From Chara braunii (lineage: Eukaryota > Streptophyta > Charophyceae > Charales > Characeae), in contig BFEA01000412.1 of the NCBI GenBank assembly GCA_003427395.1, forward strand, positions 3,499-53,696: a DNA stretch of 50,198 nucleotides. The letters run 5' to 3'. Position 1 is the stretch's first letter. Each line of letters begins with the position of its first letter. The notes below the pieces were generated by a model, which saw only the letters and a program-made list of their open reading frames with translations, searched no databases and was not told the DNA's origin. The position numbers and the translations under genes are program-made. Of the stretch, positions 31,286 through 42,739 are shown one piece after another.

Positions 31286-31969
31286 ATGACAAAAACATTA
31301 TTTTCGGGTACCTCACAAGTAAGAATTTATCCATGGATGTCAAAGAAAATTAATCCGGAAGAAAAAAGGAACCAGTTAATGAGAGACTTCTATTGGGTTG
31401 AGCTAAGGCATATCCCAATAGAAGTTCAAGCAGCTTTTGTGCATGACTTCGGACAACAGTTCAAAATAGTTGATTGCATAGATCCGCTCCCAACACATGT
31501 GGCAAGGAGGGACGATTATATAATGTTTGCTCTTGATCTGCAAAATGAACAACCATTCTCATTAGATGATATAATCTCATATAAGATCGGAGGGAGGATC
31601 TACCAAATCCATACGACCCACAAATTCAGACCTTGGTGCTTTAAATGTAAAACATACAGACCCTTAAGCACAAAATTCACTTGTCCCCTGCACCCCCAAC
31701 ATACTATGATAACAGAAGAAAGGTTAAATAAGGATCCTGTGCGCCCACATCGATGGACACCAGGGGTACCGGGTCATGAGGGGTGGGTATATAGTGACGA
31801 GTCCAACTCCATGGGAATACCGATAGGTTGGTACTGGGAAGAAAGAAATGATCATCGCAAAACTTCCCGCCCTCCAGCAGATTGGTTGTCACCGCACCAC
31901 ATGCAACACCAACCTCAACACCAGTCTCATCAACCACCCCATGATAATCAACATAAGCAAGGGAATTAG
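31286..31969 (+). CDS. LINE E ORF1 core: DUF4283-like region and Cys/His knuckle
   Basis: An open frame of 227 codons. The layout follows plant L1 ORF1 proteins: a PWMSKKINPEEKRNQ segment, FYWVELRHIPIEVQAAFVHDFG (equivalent of the WVRLPGLP...G region), KIVDCID, then a Cys/His cluster CFKCKTYRPLSTKFTCPLHPQH in place of a canonical CCHC knuckle. The C-terminus is Gln/His/Pro-rich (HQPPHDNQHKQG). The expected role is to bind LINE RNA into a ribonucleoprotein. The knuckle spacing (C-x2-C-x11-C-x2-H) is unusual compared with the CX2CX4HX4C form. The frame probably continued upstream before decay. Confidence 0.65.
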   Translation: MTKTLFSGTSQVRIYPWMSKKINPEEKRNQLMRDFYWVELRHIPIEVQAAFVHDFGQQFKIVDCIDPLPTHVARRDDYIMFALDLQNEQPFSLDDIISYKIGGRIYQIHTTHKFRPWCFKCKTYRPLSTKFTCPLHPQHTMITEERLNKDPVRPHRWTPGVPGHEGWVYSDESNSMGIPIGWYWEERNDHRKTSRPPADWLSPHHMQHQPQHQSHQPPHDNQHKQGN

Positions 31970-32321
31970 GGCAACCAAGGACAACAAAACTTTCAACAGG
32001 GCAGGCAGGGTCATCCAAACCAGCTGAATCAGAAAAGTCAGGTAAACCAACTAAACCAGGCATCTCAGGGTAGCCAGCACACACAGCAAAAGGAACACTC
32101 TCATTCAAAACAGAACAGACTGACAGAGATGGAGGAAGGAAGTGATAAAGAGACTTCCGCGGGACACAGCAGGTCTATGGGTCCGTCTCTGGATGCATAT
32201 TTATAAATGAGAGTGCAATTCGGTAACCTAGAATGAAATGAGGTAAGGAATAAATAAATAAAAACAGAACAAAGTTGCAAGGATCAACCCCCTGCCCAGC
32301 CACAAGAGCAACAATCACAAT

Positions 32322-32359
<38 letters not shown>

Positions 32360-34190
32360 ATCCATCAAACACAGCCAACACAGCAGACACAACAATCGTC
32401 ACAGGGGGGTACAGTCCAACAGATGGACCAATCTCTCCAACAGGGAAAACAAATTTCATATTTATTGGTTACATCTCATTTCCCAAACGAAGCCAACAGT
32501 TCTGGCGAGCCATTGGGACAGAGGGAGGATAGAGAAGACATGGAAATAGATCAGTTGAAGGATGTGTTTTCACCTGATTTGATGGAAGTGGAAAACGTCC
32601 CGGTAGCGCCCTCACCTTTCGCTGTAATGGGAGCCAGAAGGGAGGGAGTGGATTCGTTGACAGAACTCCAGGCCAGCCTGCACAGGATGGTAATGTGGCT
32701 CATAGCTAATTTGAAATTTAAATTGCCAGCAAATTTGAGCCTGAACTCGTCGCAGATTCAAGTTCATATTTCCTCTCTCCTGATGAGTAGTGATAGTCTG
32801 AAAACGGCAATACAATTCGGTCTCCCTTCAGACTCCGCTTGGTCTGAGATATACGACAAACTCCTCCGTGCGATTTCAGAGAAGTTGTCACTTGCACGGC
32901 TCCCTCTACAAGCAAGGACCTTGAATCGGGGTCAGGCCAGTTGCAGGTATAAACATGATCAAGACTCCAAAATAGACACTAAGATTATCAAAGCGGTCAG
33001 GCGTATTAAAGAATTGGCGAGGAGAAAACAATCATACGAAACTCAGAATCACATATAAAAAAAAGGAAACGTGGTTCAAGCGGTCCAGGAGCAACATACA
33101 GAATCATCGTTTAGCGAGGCCGAAGAGAATAGGGTACTACAAGAGTGTGCTGAAGAAGTTGGCTCTCACTCCAAAGAAAAACTCAGGATTAAAAAAAAAC
33201 AAAAAAAAAAGAAAAGAAAAAAAAAGAAAACAGAAACATTCGAGGTCACTTCTGATTTACAATACAGCACACAAGAATCAATCACACTATCATCAATAGT
33301 CCAATCCCCCCTCTCAAGACCTACAGACGATGGGGCTACAACAGAAGGATCTGCTAGAGGATCACAAGAAAGTAGAGCTTCACGTGGAAAATGGATTGGA
33401 TCAAATCAAGGCCTTGGATCTGCAGATGGTTATCACGACGGCCCAAATGATGGTACCATATTCAGATGAGATAAACCGGTGTTGTCATGATTCTCTTCCA
33501 CAGATCCCCGTCCCCCTGGACAGGAGATTTTCCATCTACTCGCAAGACCACTGTCTGTCCCTGGACAGGAGAGCTTCCATCTGCTCGCTCGATCACTGTC
33601 TACAAAACGAACTCCCTGCAGCAGGAGGGATTCTGAGTAAAAACGGTCAGAGCCCGCCCCGTCCAAAAGCAAAATTGGTAGAAATTTTCTCCCAAATCAC
33701 AGGGGGAAAAAAATTCTCCAAATAGGAATAACTCAGGTTAGACCAAAAGAGTAGAAAGTCCTCTTTGTTAGAAGAGGACGATCTCATTTCTTCCTACCCT
33801 ACGCAGAGGACTGGGAAAGAGGGCAAGGTCGAAGTAGATACAGCAGACAGAGAGACCCTCAACTCCACGAGGACATACGGCGACGCAATAGACCTCACCC
33901 AATATTATCAGACTGAGAGCGCAGTGACCATAGAAAAACATGAGATAAAAGGGGTGCGAACATCACAGTCCCCCCAATTGCTCCAACAAGTTAGTACTCC
34001 AACATTGTCTGATCCCACCAGTAAAAGACAAAAGCTCAAAGTATGCCTCTCTCGGTCAGTTGAACGTACCCCCTTGTCTAAATCAGGAATGGTCTTCCTT
34101 CCGGTAAGGTTCAAAGACAGAGAGTGGGAAGCAGGGCTCTCAGCGATCGTCCCATCTCAATACGGGGAGATCACCTAAACATGGAGCTCA
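31970..34190 (+). pseudogene. LINE E ORF1 C-terminal region, low-complexity and frame-shifted
   Basis: After a Gln/Asn-rich stretch including a (CAA)n microsatellite (about 32318-32359), frame 32423-33058 has MEIDQLKDVFSPDLMEVENV and a helical block (MVMWLIANLKFKLPANLSL, SEIYDKLLRAISEKLSLARL) shared with LINE C. Lys-rich 33200-33235 (poly-A coding) and later frames 33330-33725 and 33765-34178 carry Ser/Thr-rich sequence with little motif content. Two near-repeats of CCCTGGACAGGAG lie near 33516 and 33560. The region is probably the remainder of ORF1 plus inter-ORF sequence. Confidence 0.5.
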
Positions 34191-34197
34191 CACAACT

Positions 34198-35340
34198 ATA
34201 GTTAGATCTAAAGTACTCAAAATAAGCAGGAGATTGGGCCTCCCCCACACTGTCATCAGGACCAGAGAGAGTGGCAGATTGCGACATATATGTTAAGTAC
34301 AGAGTATCTGATACTCCCTCTCTGAAATGGATGAATGCATAAGCAATTAAGGACCTACAAATTGTCAAAATCAAGTCTAATCAGTTTTGGACGGAGGAGG
34401 ACGTCATTACCCTTCTTCTCAGATTAGTACGACAGACCTCCCTCAAGAAAGGTGGAATTCCAGATACTGTAACTTGGGAAGAGATAGTATGCAATGGGTA
34501 ATAAGTTTGAGGAAGTGAACTTAATAGACCTACTCTACAACAAAGACAAAAATTGGAAGCTCCTAAAAAACAAAGCTGACTTGGACCTCAGATCCATTAA
34601 TGTGAATGGTATCGCGTCTGCCAAGAACTCCAAACGCCAAGCCGTACTCGATCTTATCAAAGGGGTAGGGGGCAAGGAGTGGCCTGATGTGATCTGCATC
34701 CAAGAGACGAACTTAATGAACACAGCATCCCACAACCACATTCACAAAGAATTCTGGCCCCGCACGGCGTATCGGGCTCATGCTTCAAAACCAGGGAGCG
34801 TAGGTGTAGCGATATGGATTCCACCGGGTTCTGAAGTTGAAATACTCAACTGGGAAGCGGACCAGCAGGAAGAAAGATGGATATACATACTGGCGATGGT
34901 CAGTATACTGAATGTATATGGACCCAATGACATAGGGGAACCCCAGTTGTTCTTGAATCATTACTTCCCCGACTTTCGGTAGGCATCCTGGTTATAATGG
35001 CAGGAGATTTCAATGCAGCACCAAATCGTAATCTGGATAGATGGAATATACCCACGCCGTGTCTGAGAAGGAGATGGACAAATCATATCCAAATTGTGTA
35101 ATTCCTATAACCTGTTTGACTCCTTAAGGAGATTAAACTCTACCACCAAGTCATTTTCATGCTTCACCAGAAGGCATTCAAACAGCCCTACTAAATCCAG
35201 GATTGATCTTATTCTAGCCTCTAAAGATCTTCAGGGAGGGCTCCAATTCGCATGTATCCTACCAAGAAGTCCATTTTCAAGCCTTCCGAAAGAAACCGGA
35301 TCAAGGTAAGGGGTTCTATAAACTTAATACTTCACACCTC
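34198..35340 (+). pseudogene. LINE E ORF2 N-terminal region: pre-domain and APE-type endonuclease
   Basis: The block ADCDIYVKYRVSD ... WTEEDVITLLLRLV ... VTWEEIV (34264-34490) aligns with 25.7-25.9 kb of LINE C. The endonuclease follows: RSINVNGIA (Asn), CIQETNL (Glu), VAIWIPPGSEVEILNWEAD, VYGPND, then after a stop and shift near 34980 AGDFNAAPNRNLDRW (Asp/Asn) and SPTKSRIDLILASKD. A catalytic-His block equivalent to LGHKMC could not be read in frame. The domain would nick target DNA to prime reverse transcription. At least two lesions inactivate it as read. Confidence 0.85.
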
Positions 35341-36183
35341 AAGGACCTGGATTTTATACAATATCTCAAGGATGTATGAAAATTCTGAAAAAAAACAGAG
35401 AGTTCACATTGACAATGGCATTACGTGGTTCAACAACGACCTAGTCTTCCTAGGTCGTAAATGCAATGAGTACTCTAAAGTCGTGGCAAAGCTAAGACAC
35501 CAAAAAAAAACTGAAATCCTGGAAATAATTCAAGAACTACAAGAATCAGAAATAAACCCAGATGATCAAGAGACCCTGGAGCCAATAGCAAAGGAGATTC
35601 AAACATTCGAGGATCATTTACTCAATTATATGAAATATAGATGACAGGGATTCAGAATACGTGGCACGGTACATTAGATGGAAGGCGATATGGACTCTCG
35701 TTTTTTCGCCATGGCCAGAGCTAGAACTGGAAGGACCACGATAGGGACTTTAATCAACCATTTCAATAATAATGAACCCTTAGCCATCTCAACAGCAACC
35801 AGTATGAAAGTAGCTAAAGATTTTTATAAAAACCTCTTCACTTCAAAAAAAAAAAAAATTCCTCTTGCACAAAAGAAAATAGAAATCGTTGAATTCCTAA
35901 TCCCCTTTAATAAATCAATTACGGAAGCACAAAAGGAGAAATTGGACATGCCATTAACCAAGGACGAAATTTGGAAGGCTCTAATCTTCATGGAAGAAGA
36001 AAAAACACCAAGAATTGATAGTCTCCCAAAAGAATTATGGGAATCCATGTGGGGTTCTCTCGCACAAGACCTAATGGACTAGTACCATGCGGTCTGGGAG
36101 GCAAGGGATACGGGAGAAATAGTTAATCATGGGATTCTCATACTCTTATACAAAAAAAAGAACAAACTAAATATCCGTAATGA
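35341..36183 (+). pseudogene. LINE E ORF2 linker and reverse transcriptase N-terminal part
   Basis: Frames 35252-35644 and 35678-36082 encode the coiled-coil-like linker (FLGRKCNEYSKVVAKLRHQ) and the start of RT: RFFAMARARTGRTTIGTL, AQKEKLDMPLTKDEIWKAL, and RIDSLPKELWESMWGSLAQDLMD (counterpart of GLDGLPKKLWESMW in LINE C). After a TAG at about 36080 the reading continues toward ILLLYKKKNKLNIRNDRP, where a DNA transposon interrupts it. RT motifs continue at 37756. Confidence 0.8.
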
Positions 36184-36190
36184 TCGCCCT

Positions 36191-37237
36191 ACTATGTTGC
36201 ACGCCCGGCCGCGGCCGGGGGGTCCAAGTCGGCCGCGTCTAAGCCGATGGCCGAATCGGCCAGCTTCGGCCTAGGCCGACCAGCCGACTTCGGTGCAAGA
36301 TTTTTATTTTTATTTCTAATGCATGGAAAAAAAAAACAAAATCTGGGCGTGTAGGGCTAAAAAAACCTACACTCTATTTTTTTTTTTGGAATCCGACTTT
36401 GTTTAAGATTTTTAAAAAATAAAAAACTAGAATCGGTTTAAACAAAATTAAAAATATATATATAAAGAAAAGCAGGATTTTTTTTTGGTCATTTTTTATC
36501 GTGAGATATATGGTCCGTGAGTTTACCTGTATTTTTTTAGAAATGAATTTATGTTTTTTTGCAGAAGTATGAGGTGTTTTGAAAAAATGCAGATGCAAAA
36601 TTAAAAAAAAAAANNNNNNNNNNNNNNNNNNNNNNNNNNNNNNNNNNNNNNNNNNNNNNNNNNNNNNNNNNNNNNNNNNNNNNNNNNNNNNNNNNNNNNN
36701 NNNNNNNNNNNNNNNNNNNNNNNNNNNNNNNNNNNNNNNNNNNNNNNNNNNNNNNNNNNNNNNNNNNNNNNNNNNNNNNNNNNNNNNNNNNNNNNNNNNN
36801 NNNNNNNNNNNNNNNNNNNNNNNNNNNNNNNNNNNNNNNNNNNNNNNNNNNNNNNNNNNNNNNNNNNNNNNNNNNNNNNNNNNNNNNNNNNNNNNNNNNN
36901 NNNNNNNNNNNNNNNNNNNNNNNNNNNNNNNNNNNNNNNNNNNNNNNNNNNNNNNNNNNNNNNNNNNNNNNNNNNNNNNNNNNNNNNNNNNNNNNNNNNN
37001 NNNNNNNNNNNNNNNNNNNNNNNNNNNNNNNNNNNNNNNNNNNNNNNNNNNNNNNNNNNNNNNNNNNNNNNNNNNNNNNNNNNNNNNNNNNNNNNNNNNN
37101 NNNNNNNNNNNNNNNNNNNNNNNNNNNNNNNNNNNNNNNNNNNNNNNGTGTGTGCCACGCGAGTGTGTGTGCGTGTGTGTGTGTGTGTGTGTATGTGTGC
37201 GCCCGTGGTCGCGGGGTTGGGGCGACCCCTCCCCCAC

Positions 37238-37278
<41 letters not shown>

Positions 37279-37302
37279 CATCAACAAAAAAAAAAAAGAT
37301 CG

Positions 37303-37340
<38 letters not shown>

Positions 37341-37366
37341 GGGGGGGGAGACCCCTCCCCCACCAG

Positions 37367-37398
<32 letters not shown>

Positions 37399-37755
37399 CA
37401 AAAAAAAAAAAATCGAGATATATGGTCCCTAAGTTTACGTTTATTTTTTTTGGAAATGAATATCTGTTGTTTGCAGGGAAATGAGATGTTAAAAAAAAAA
37501 AAAAAGTTACCCTCCTTTTTTTCTATTTATTTAATTTTTTTTTTAGTCATCGAAACCCACCCCTTCGTTTTTGAAGTCCTTATGTTTTTTTTTTTGCGAG
37601 GAGGTAGGGAACCGCCGCCCCACTCGAAACCTTTTTTTTTTTTTTTTAATCATCGGCCGCGTTCGGCCGCGTTCGGTCGCGGCCGGGGGGGCCCCGGCCT
37701 AGGCCGGCGGCCTCGGCCGTGGCCGAACCAGGACGCAGCCTACGTGCAACATAGT
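36191..37755. mobile_element. TIR element with GC-rich subterminal repeats inserted in LINE E; contains an assembly gap
   Basis: The ends are exact 13-bp inverted repeats, ACTATGTTGCACG (36191-36203) and CGTGCAACATAGT (37743-37755). The LINE's RPITLL codons are split here, and a 6-7-bp imperfect duplication (TCGCCCT before, TCGGCCT after) flanks it. Both subterminal regions are packed with CGGCC/GGCCG motifs over about 100 bp. The interior includes poly(T), (CAAT)n arrays (37240-37400), 534 N (36614-37147) and a direct repeat (GAGATATATGGTCC near 36502 and 37414). No transposase is visible. The superfamily is unclear: ends and duplication length do not clearly fit CACTA, hAT or Mutator. Confidence 0.7.
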
Positions 37756-38790
37756 CGGCCTATCACGCTCCTCATAGTGGTTTATAAATTGGTGGCAAAG
37801 GCATTAGCAGACAGAATGCTCAAAGTAATAGTTGACATCATCCACCCAACACAAAAAGGGTTCATCACAAGACGAAACATACAGGATAATATCCTCCTTA
37901 TAAATGAACTTATCAAAGTTGCACACCAATCTAAACATAATGCAACATTTATCTTCATAGACTTTGAAAAAACTTATGATCATGTGGATTGGTTTTTCCT
38001 GGACAAGTGTCTCGAGAAAATGAACTTCGGACCGTGTTTTAGAAGGTGAATCACTATCATGCATCAAAATGCAACCACAAGGGTCATGGTTAATGACAGT
38101 TTGACACCAGGTCCTCCAATAGAATTACAGAGATCGGTCAGGCAGGGCGACCCATTGACACCATTTCTCTTCATAATTATAATGGAAGCTTTTGTGGCCA
38201 ATCTGAAATAACACAAGGATATTAGGAAAATTCAAGTGAGTTCCATACCAGAAAATGCAATTCTCATGTGCTCTCTTTTTGCAGATGATCTTACTCTGAT
38301 GGTTGACGCATCACAAGAGAATATGGATGCGATACAAGAATTAATGAATAAACTTTGTAGATTAGCAGATATGACAGTCAACTGGGGGAAAAGACCCTCG
38401 GATGGTGGATACATCATCAGGGAGTTAGACCTCCAGAAATGCCTAGAATCAAATAGCTTCCCCTCCACAAGCCAATAATGGTCGTAGGCATCTCGTTGTC
38501 TGCCGAAGAGAAACATAAAATTAATGATGAGGTTATCTTCCAAAGTGCCCAGACCAAACTAGAGCTATGGAAGAATAAGCACACATCGATACTAGGCAGA
38601 TCCTTGGTGATTAATAATATAACCCTAACCTCAATTCGGTATAAATCTGGGTCCTAGACAATAAATGGACCAAATCTTCACCAACAACTTAGAGCTTTCT
38701 TGTGGAGAGGAAATCATGAATATAAAAATGTTATTAGTAGAGTGGTTTGGTCTTCAATCATCCAACCAAAAGTCCAAGGGGGGATTGAGA
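37756..38790 (+). pseudogene. LINE E ORF2 reverse transcriptase C-terminal part
   Basis: RT motifs resume after the insertion: RPITLLIVVYKLVAKALADRM, IHPTQKGFITRRNIQDNILL, FIDFEKTYDHVDWFFLDKCL (motif A), then in another frame SVRQGDPLTPFLFIIIMEAF (motif B region), LFADDLTLMVDASQEN (FADD catalytic motif C) and VNWGKRPSDGGYIIREL. Motif A Asp and the FADD aspartates are present. Stops after CFRR (about 38046) and in NLK*H (about 38206) break the frame. Then follow FLWRGNHEYKNV and VQGGLRIID near 38700-38800. Confidence 0.85.
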
Positions 38791-40330
38791 ATTATTGACC
38801 CAACACTCTAAGCCATGTCACTCTCCATTCAATGGGTCAAAAGACTATTACTCAACCCTCTAACCACTTGGAGTGGCCTGGCTTGGGAACAATTAAGAAG
38901 ACAGGTCCCCCAGACAGTGGAGGTCGTAGATCCACCCATGCGGTTAGAGAATCGGTACTGGTCGATCCCAAGAGGCACAACCAAAGAAATAGACCCGACT
39001 CAAATGTCTAGCAGGGAAGCAGTAAGGAAAAACATCATAAAAAATTCCTTCTGACCAACTATTCTAAAAAAATGGAGGAAGTTACGCATACCGGATAAAC
39101 ACTTCCCCCAAAGATGGGAAAAAATTAATCAACAACCACTTTTCAATAATACCTGGATAAAAGACCACCAAGGCACAAACAACACTACATTGTAATGATA
39201 ATCCATGGAAGGGTTGGATTAGGAGGGGGGTTGCTAGGATCAAGGACATTTGGGATGAAGATTCTCTCGATTGGATTTTCCCACATCTCCTCCACAAAAA
39301 ACTAAAGCATTGTCACCATGCACAAAGTAATCTAGACAAAATTGTGGAACTGATCCCCGTTGAGTGGTTTAGAGTGCTAAAGAGAGAGAAGAAATTCCAG
39401 TAAAGTGATTGGGTTGCCACGAAGGATGGGTAATGTCATTCTCATATCCCCAGATAAGGAGGCCTTAATTGCCCCATATGTACTAAGAGATGACAATGTA
39501 ATAAACCTTAAAAATCATCTTGTTCCAATATGGATGCCTGTGGAAAATATTTTTAGAATCAAAGTCATTCCACTAGATGCACAGTCGTGTCTCGCCTTCA
39601 GACCATCTACACTCATCTCAGACCTGCCCATTGACCCTGCATGCTGGTCGTGGGGAACCAAGAACAGACCCATTATGAATTTTAGTAGACACCTACACAC
39701 CGTATCTGTCAAATCAACTTACTGGATGATTAGACCAAAAATCAACCTGAAAGATAGGGTGGTGGGGAGATGGATGAAACAGCTGAATATCAACAAGGAT
39801 GATATGAGAAACATTAAATGGTTCAAAGAATCCAAGATCAAACCTTCCAAGGTAGCCTCCCTTCAGTGGAAGATTGAACACCGGTGTCTCCCCACAAATG
39901 ATTGGCTGCTAAGCAGAACCTCCCTGGAGAAAAGAGGTATTGCAGACCCATAGTGCAAACTCTGTAAATCCGCGTACCCAAGTAGAAAGATATCAGAAAC
40001 GATCGAACACATTTTCCTCGAGTGCCCAGGCTCCATTCGGTTGTGACGTTGGTGGAACAAAATATAGGGCAGTTAGAAACTATACATGAATGGCCTTGGG
40101 AGTGGAAGGCAATTCTGCTGGCACACTGGTCCCCAAACCCGGAGGATAGTTTCACTCAAAACCTTTTCACCCTAGGTAGAAGAGTGGTTCTTTGGGCCAT
40201 CTGGCAGAGAAGGGACACTTATGAATGGGAGGACGCTAGATTAGATGGCCCGGAATTCACCGACAGCATAAAACAAAAAATTCAAACTCACATACACGAT
40301 CAATGGACCAATCTGAAAGAAAAAATTTAA
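38791..40330 (+). pseudogene. LINE E ORF2 thumb/connection and zf-RVT C-terminal domain
   Basis: Blocks in order: LSIQWVKRLLLNPLTTWSGLAWEQL with ENRYWSIP (38815-39054), a decayed stretch, MGNVILISPDKEALIAPYVL to MNFSRHLHTVSVKSTYWMIRPK, INLKDRVVGRWMKQL, FKESKIKPSKVASLQWKIEH, RCLPTNDWLLSRTSLEKRG, then the zinc motif (CKLCKS ... ETIEHIFLECP) and PWEWKAILLAHW with a Trp-rich segment. It ends at KEKI near 40330. Internal stops occur (for example after GIADP and in IRL*RWW). It is the most complete reference in the window for the two minus-strand LINE fragments. Confidence 0.8.
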
Positions 40331-40824
40331 TTCAACTCATCTAAAACAAAATTATTGAAACATTCCAAAAATTCAGCAGTAACAGGCTGGGGGGGGGGGG
40401 GGGGGAAAAATAGGGAGGGTGGAATGGGAGGGAGCTGAGACGGGGGAGGAACAAGACCTCAACAAGAATTACAAGTTGAAATTCAATAATTGGACCCTGG
40501 TGGATCCCTCAATACCTCTCCACCCTGCTCAAGAATTCCTGTGTCTCTTCATATCACCCCAGAACGCTTTGGTTCCAATGTCATGGTATGGAAGGGATAC
40601 ACTTGAAGAGGCAAGGGGAACAAAGGATTAGACATCCAGATTAGCACTCTCATTTAACTGTTGAAAAGGCTAGATAGGAAAGGACATATCTGGCGGCCCA
40701 TTTCGGGCGAAGAGGTCAATTTCAACAAAAGCAAGGTCAGGCTCTCTCCGGGTACTCCTTGAAGGAGGGTGACGTAGTCGGAACAGTCATTGTTGTGTTC
40801 GTCAAATTATTTTTCTCCAAATGA
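40331..40824 (+). other. LINE E 3' untranslated region and junction
   Basis: A poly(G) run (about 40389-40405) and unstructured sequence follow the ORF2 end. A block AACAAGACCTCAACAAGAATTACAAGTTGAAATTC-like in position corresponds to the 3' end of the LINE fragment at 671. The exact 3' end of LINE E and any poly(A) tail were not identified. Confidence 0.4.
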
Positions 40825-40959
40825 GAGGGACGCTGAACCCTGTTTCCATCAGGTGCTGCTCCCCACAAATAGACGGAGCCCCCCAGGGAATGCTAGGGTA
40901 GTTTGCTCTTATCAGCTACCCTAGCATCAACTCAAAGCGTTTTTCTTATAAAAAAAAAA
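40825..40959 (+). mobile_element. Hairpin-tailed SINE copy with poly(A) tail
   Basis: It contains the head hairpin relic CGCTGAACCCTGTTTCCATC, then GGTGCTGCTCCCCACAAATA and GACGGAGCC, and the 3' hairpin TGCTAGGGTAG (40891-40901) with CTACCCTAGCA (40916-40926) around TTTGCTCTTATCAG. It ends in TTATAAAAAAAAA at 40946-40959. It abuts LINE D exactly at GGGGACCCCCT. Confidence 0.7.
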
Positions 40960-40960
40960 G

Positions 40961-42015
40961 GGGGACCCCCTAACACATTTTCTCTTCCTCATAGTTATGG
41001 CAGCTTTATCAGCCAACCTGCGGACAAACAACGTATTACAAGATGTCAGATCATTCAAATCCCTCAGGATGTCGTTCCCGTGTGCTTGCTGTTCGCAGAT
41101 GACCTCACTATCATGGTGGAGGCAACACAAGAGAACATAGAAGAGATCCGCCACTTGATGGACAAGTTTGCTCAGGTGTCCGACATGATGGTTAACTGGG
41201 GAAGCAAAACTCCGGGATGGTGGATTCACCATCAAGGAGGCCGACCACCCGACTCCCCGAATGTACGGTGGTTTCCATTACATGCCCCGATTCGTATACT
41301 GGGGGTCTCCATGACCGCAACAAGGCGCCCCCCAACCAATGATAACTGAATCTGCACACCGACATTGGCCAAGCTGGCCAATTGGCGAAATAAGCATGCA
41401 TCTATCTTTGGTAAAGCTCTGGCCATAAACAATGTGGTGTTCACCACAGTGGTAAACAATCGATGTTGTGGCCATTAAGCAAGACCGCCTTTCAGACCCT
41501 GCGGGCCGCCTTTCTATGGAGGGGGGACGGCGAGAGGGCGAATGTCATTAGTCGGGTGGCGTGAGAGTCAATCACATAACCAAAGAGAGTAGGGGGCCTA
41601 GGCATAAAAGATCCAACAATACAGGTACAGACCCTCCGACTTAAGTGGGTGATAATGTTGATATTTTCTTCAGAAAGCCCCTGGCAGATCCTGACCCTGG
41701 AGCACATTGCCCGATTTGTCTCACCCGCCCCACCGGAAATCAACCCTCTTACTTGGATAGAGGATCGCTACTGGTCTATCCCCGACAAAATTCACGGTCA
41801 GGCAATGGAGATGTTTTGGCCCACGTTGTTGAAGAGCAGGCGCAGGATACCCCTACGCGAGAAGCGGCCGCCAGAGCGTTGGGAGGAAGTGTACAGACAA
41901 CCGCTGTTTGGCAGTCGGTGGATCAACCCCCACCATGGGCAGATCTTGCGCATCCCGGTGACAAACTTCCTATGGAGGGGGACGACGAGATGACGAATGT
42001 CATTAGTCGGGTAGC
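40961..42015 (+). pseudogene. LINE C/D ORF2 reverse transcriptase C-terminal half (resumed)
   Basis: It starts at GDPLTHFLF, the codons at which LINE C stops at 28074. It continues VPVCLLFADDLTIMVEATQEN (FADD motif C), MMVNWGSKTPGW, IRILGVSM, FLWRGDGERANVISRV, VGGLGIKDPTIQVQTLRLKW and, in another frame, NPLTWIEDRYWSIPDKIHG. A 60-bp segment (about 41508-41575) recurs at the 3' end (about 41967-42033, CTATGGAGGGGG..G.CGA..T.. to GAGAGTCAATCACA), a local duplication that ends the copy. The zf-RVT end is missing. It is broken by shifts and stops. Confidence 0.8.
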
Positions 42016-42033
42016 ATGAGAGTCAATCACACA

Positions 42034-42658
42034 AAACGGCGATTTCGTCAAAACGGACATTTTATATTTTTTGAACGAAATTGAAATTGTCCTTTTCATG
42101 CTGATTTTGGTGATTTTTTGCGTTTTGAGCACACTATTTTGAGTACGTACCCCGCATTGTTTATAGTTTGTGCTCATGTTTACCACAAGTTTTACATTGC
42201 TTTCTCACACATTTTGGGGGGTGTTACAGTTTCATTCGCATTATGTGAAGCTATAGGGGTCTTCATTATGGGTTTCTATTGTACTTTTCTATCATATCGA
42301 TTAGCATTTACTATGTTTCGCAATATAGTATCAGTTATTTTTTATTTTTTATTGACAAATGCATTAAGACAACAGGCACATATTGAATATCATACTCAAA
42401 AACACATATGGCAGGTTCAGTCAATGACAAAAAAACTCCATGGACATCTATAAATGTTTGAGACTTTTCGTGCCACCCAAGAATTACGAACAACGTTATG
42501 TGAATCTTTTCGAAGTTCATGTAAAACAAAATTGACTTCTTTAGATAAATACAAAGAAACATTGATGCGGATTTTGGCTCATGCGACATATGATACATGT
42601 GCGCGAAAATATATATACATAGAGACCCCATGTCTCTCTCTCTCTCTCTCTCCCCCTG

Positions 42659-42739
<81 letters not shown>

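Noticed and set aside
36374-38049. Long reading frames across 36.6-37.15 kb
   Set aside because: They cross 534 N; only the RT-like part after 37756 is real.
42118-42453. Hydrophobic plus-strand ORF resembling a membrane protein
   Set aside because: AT-rich sequence with no motif, no context and no paralogue; Phe/Tyr/Ile richness follows base composition.
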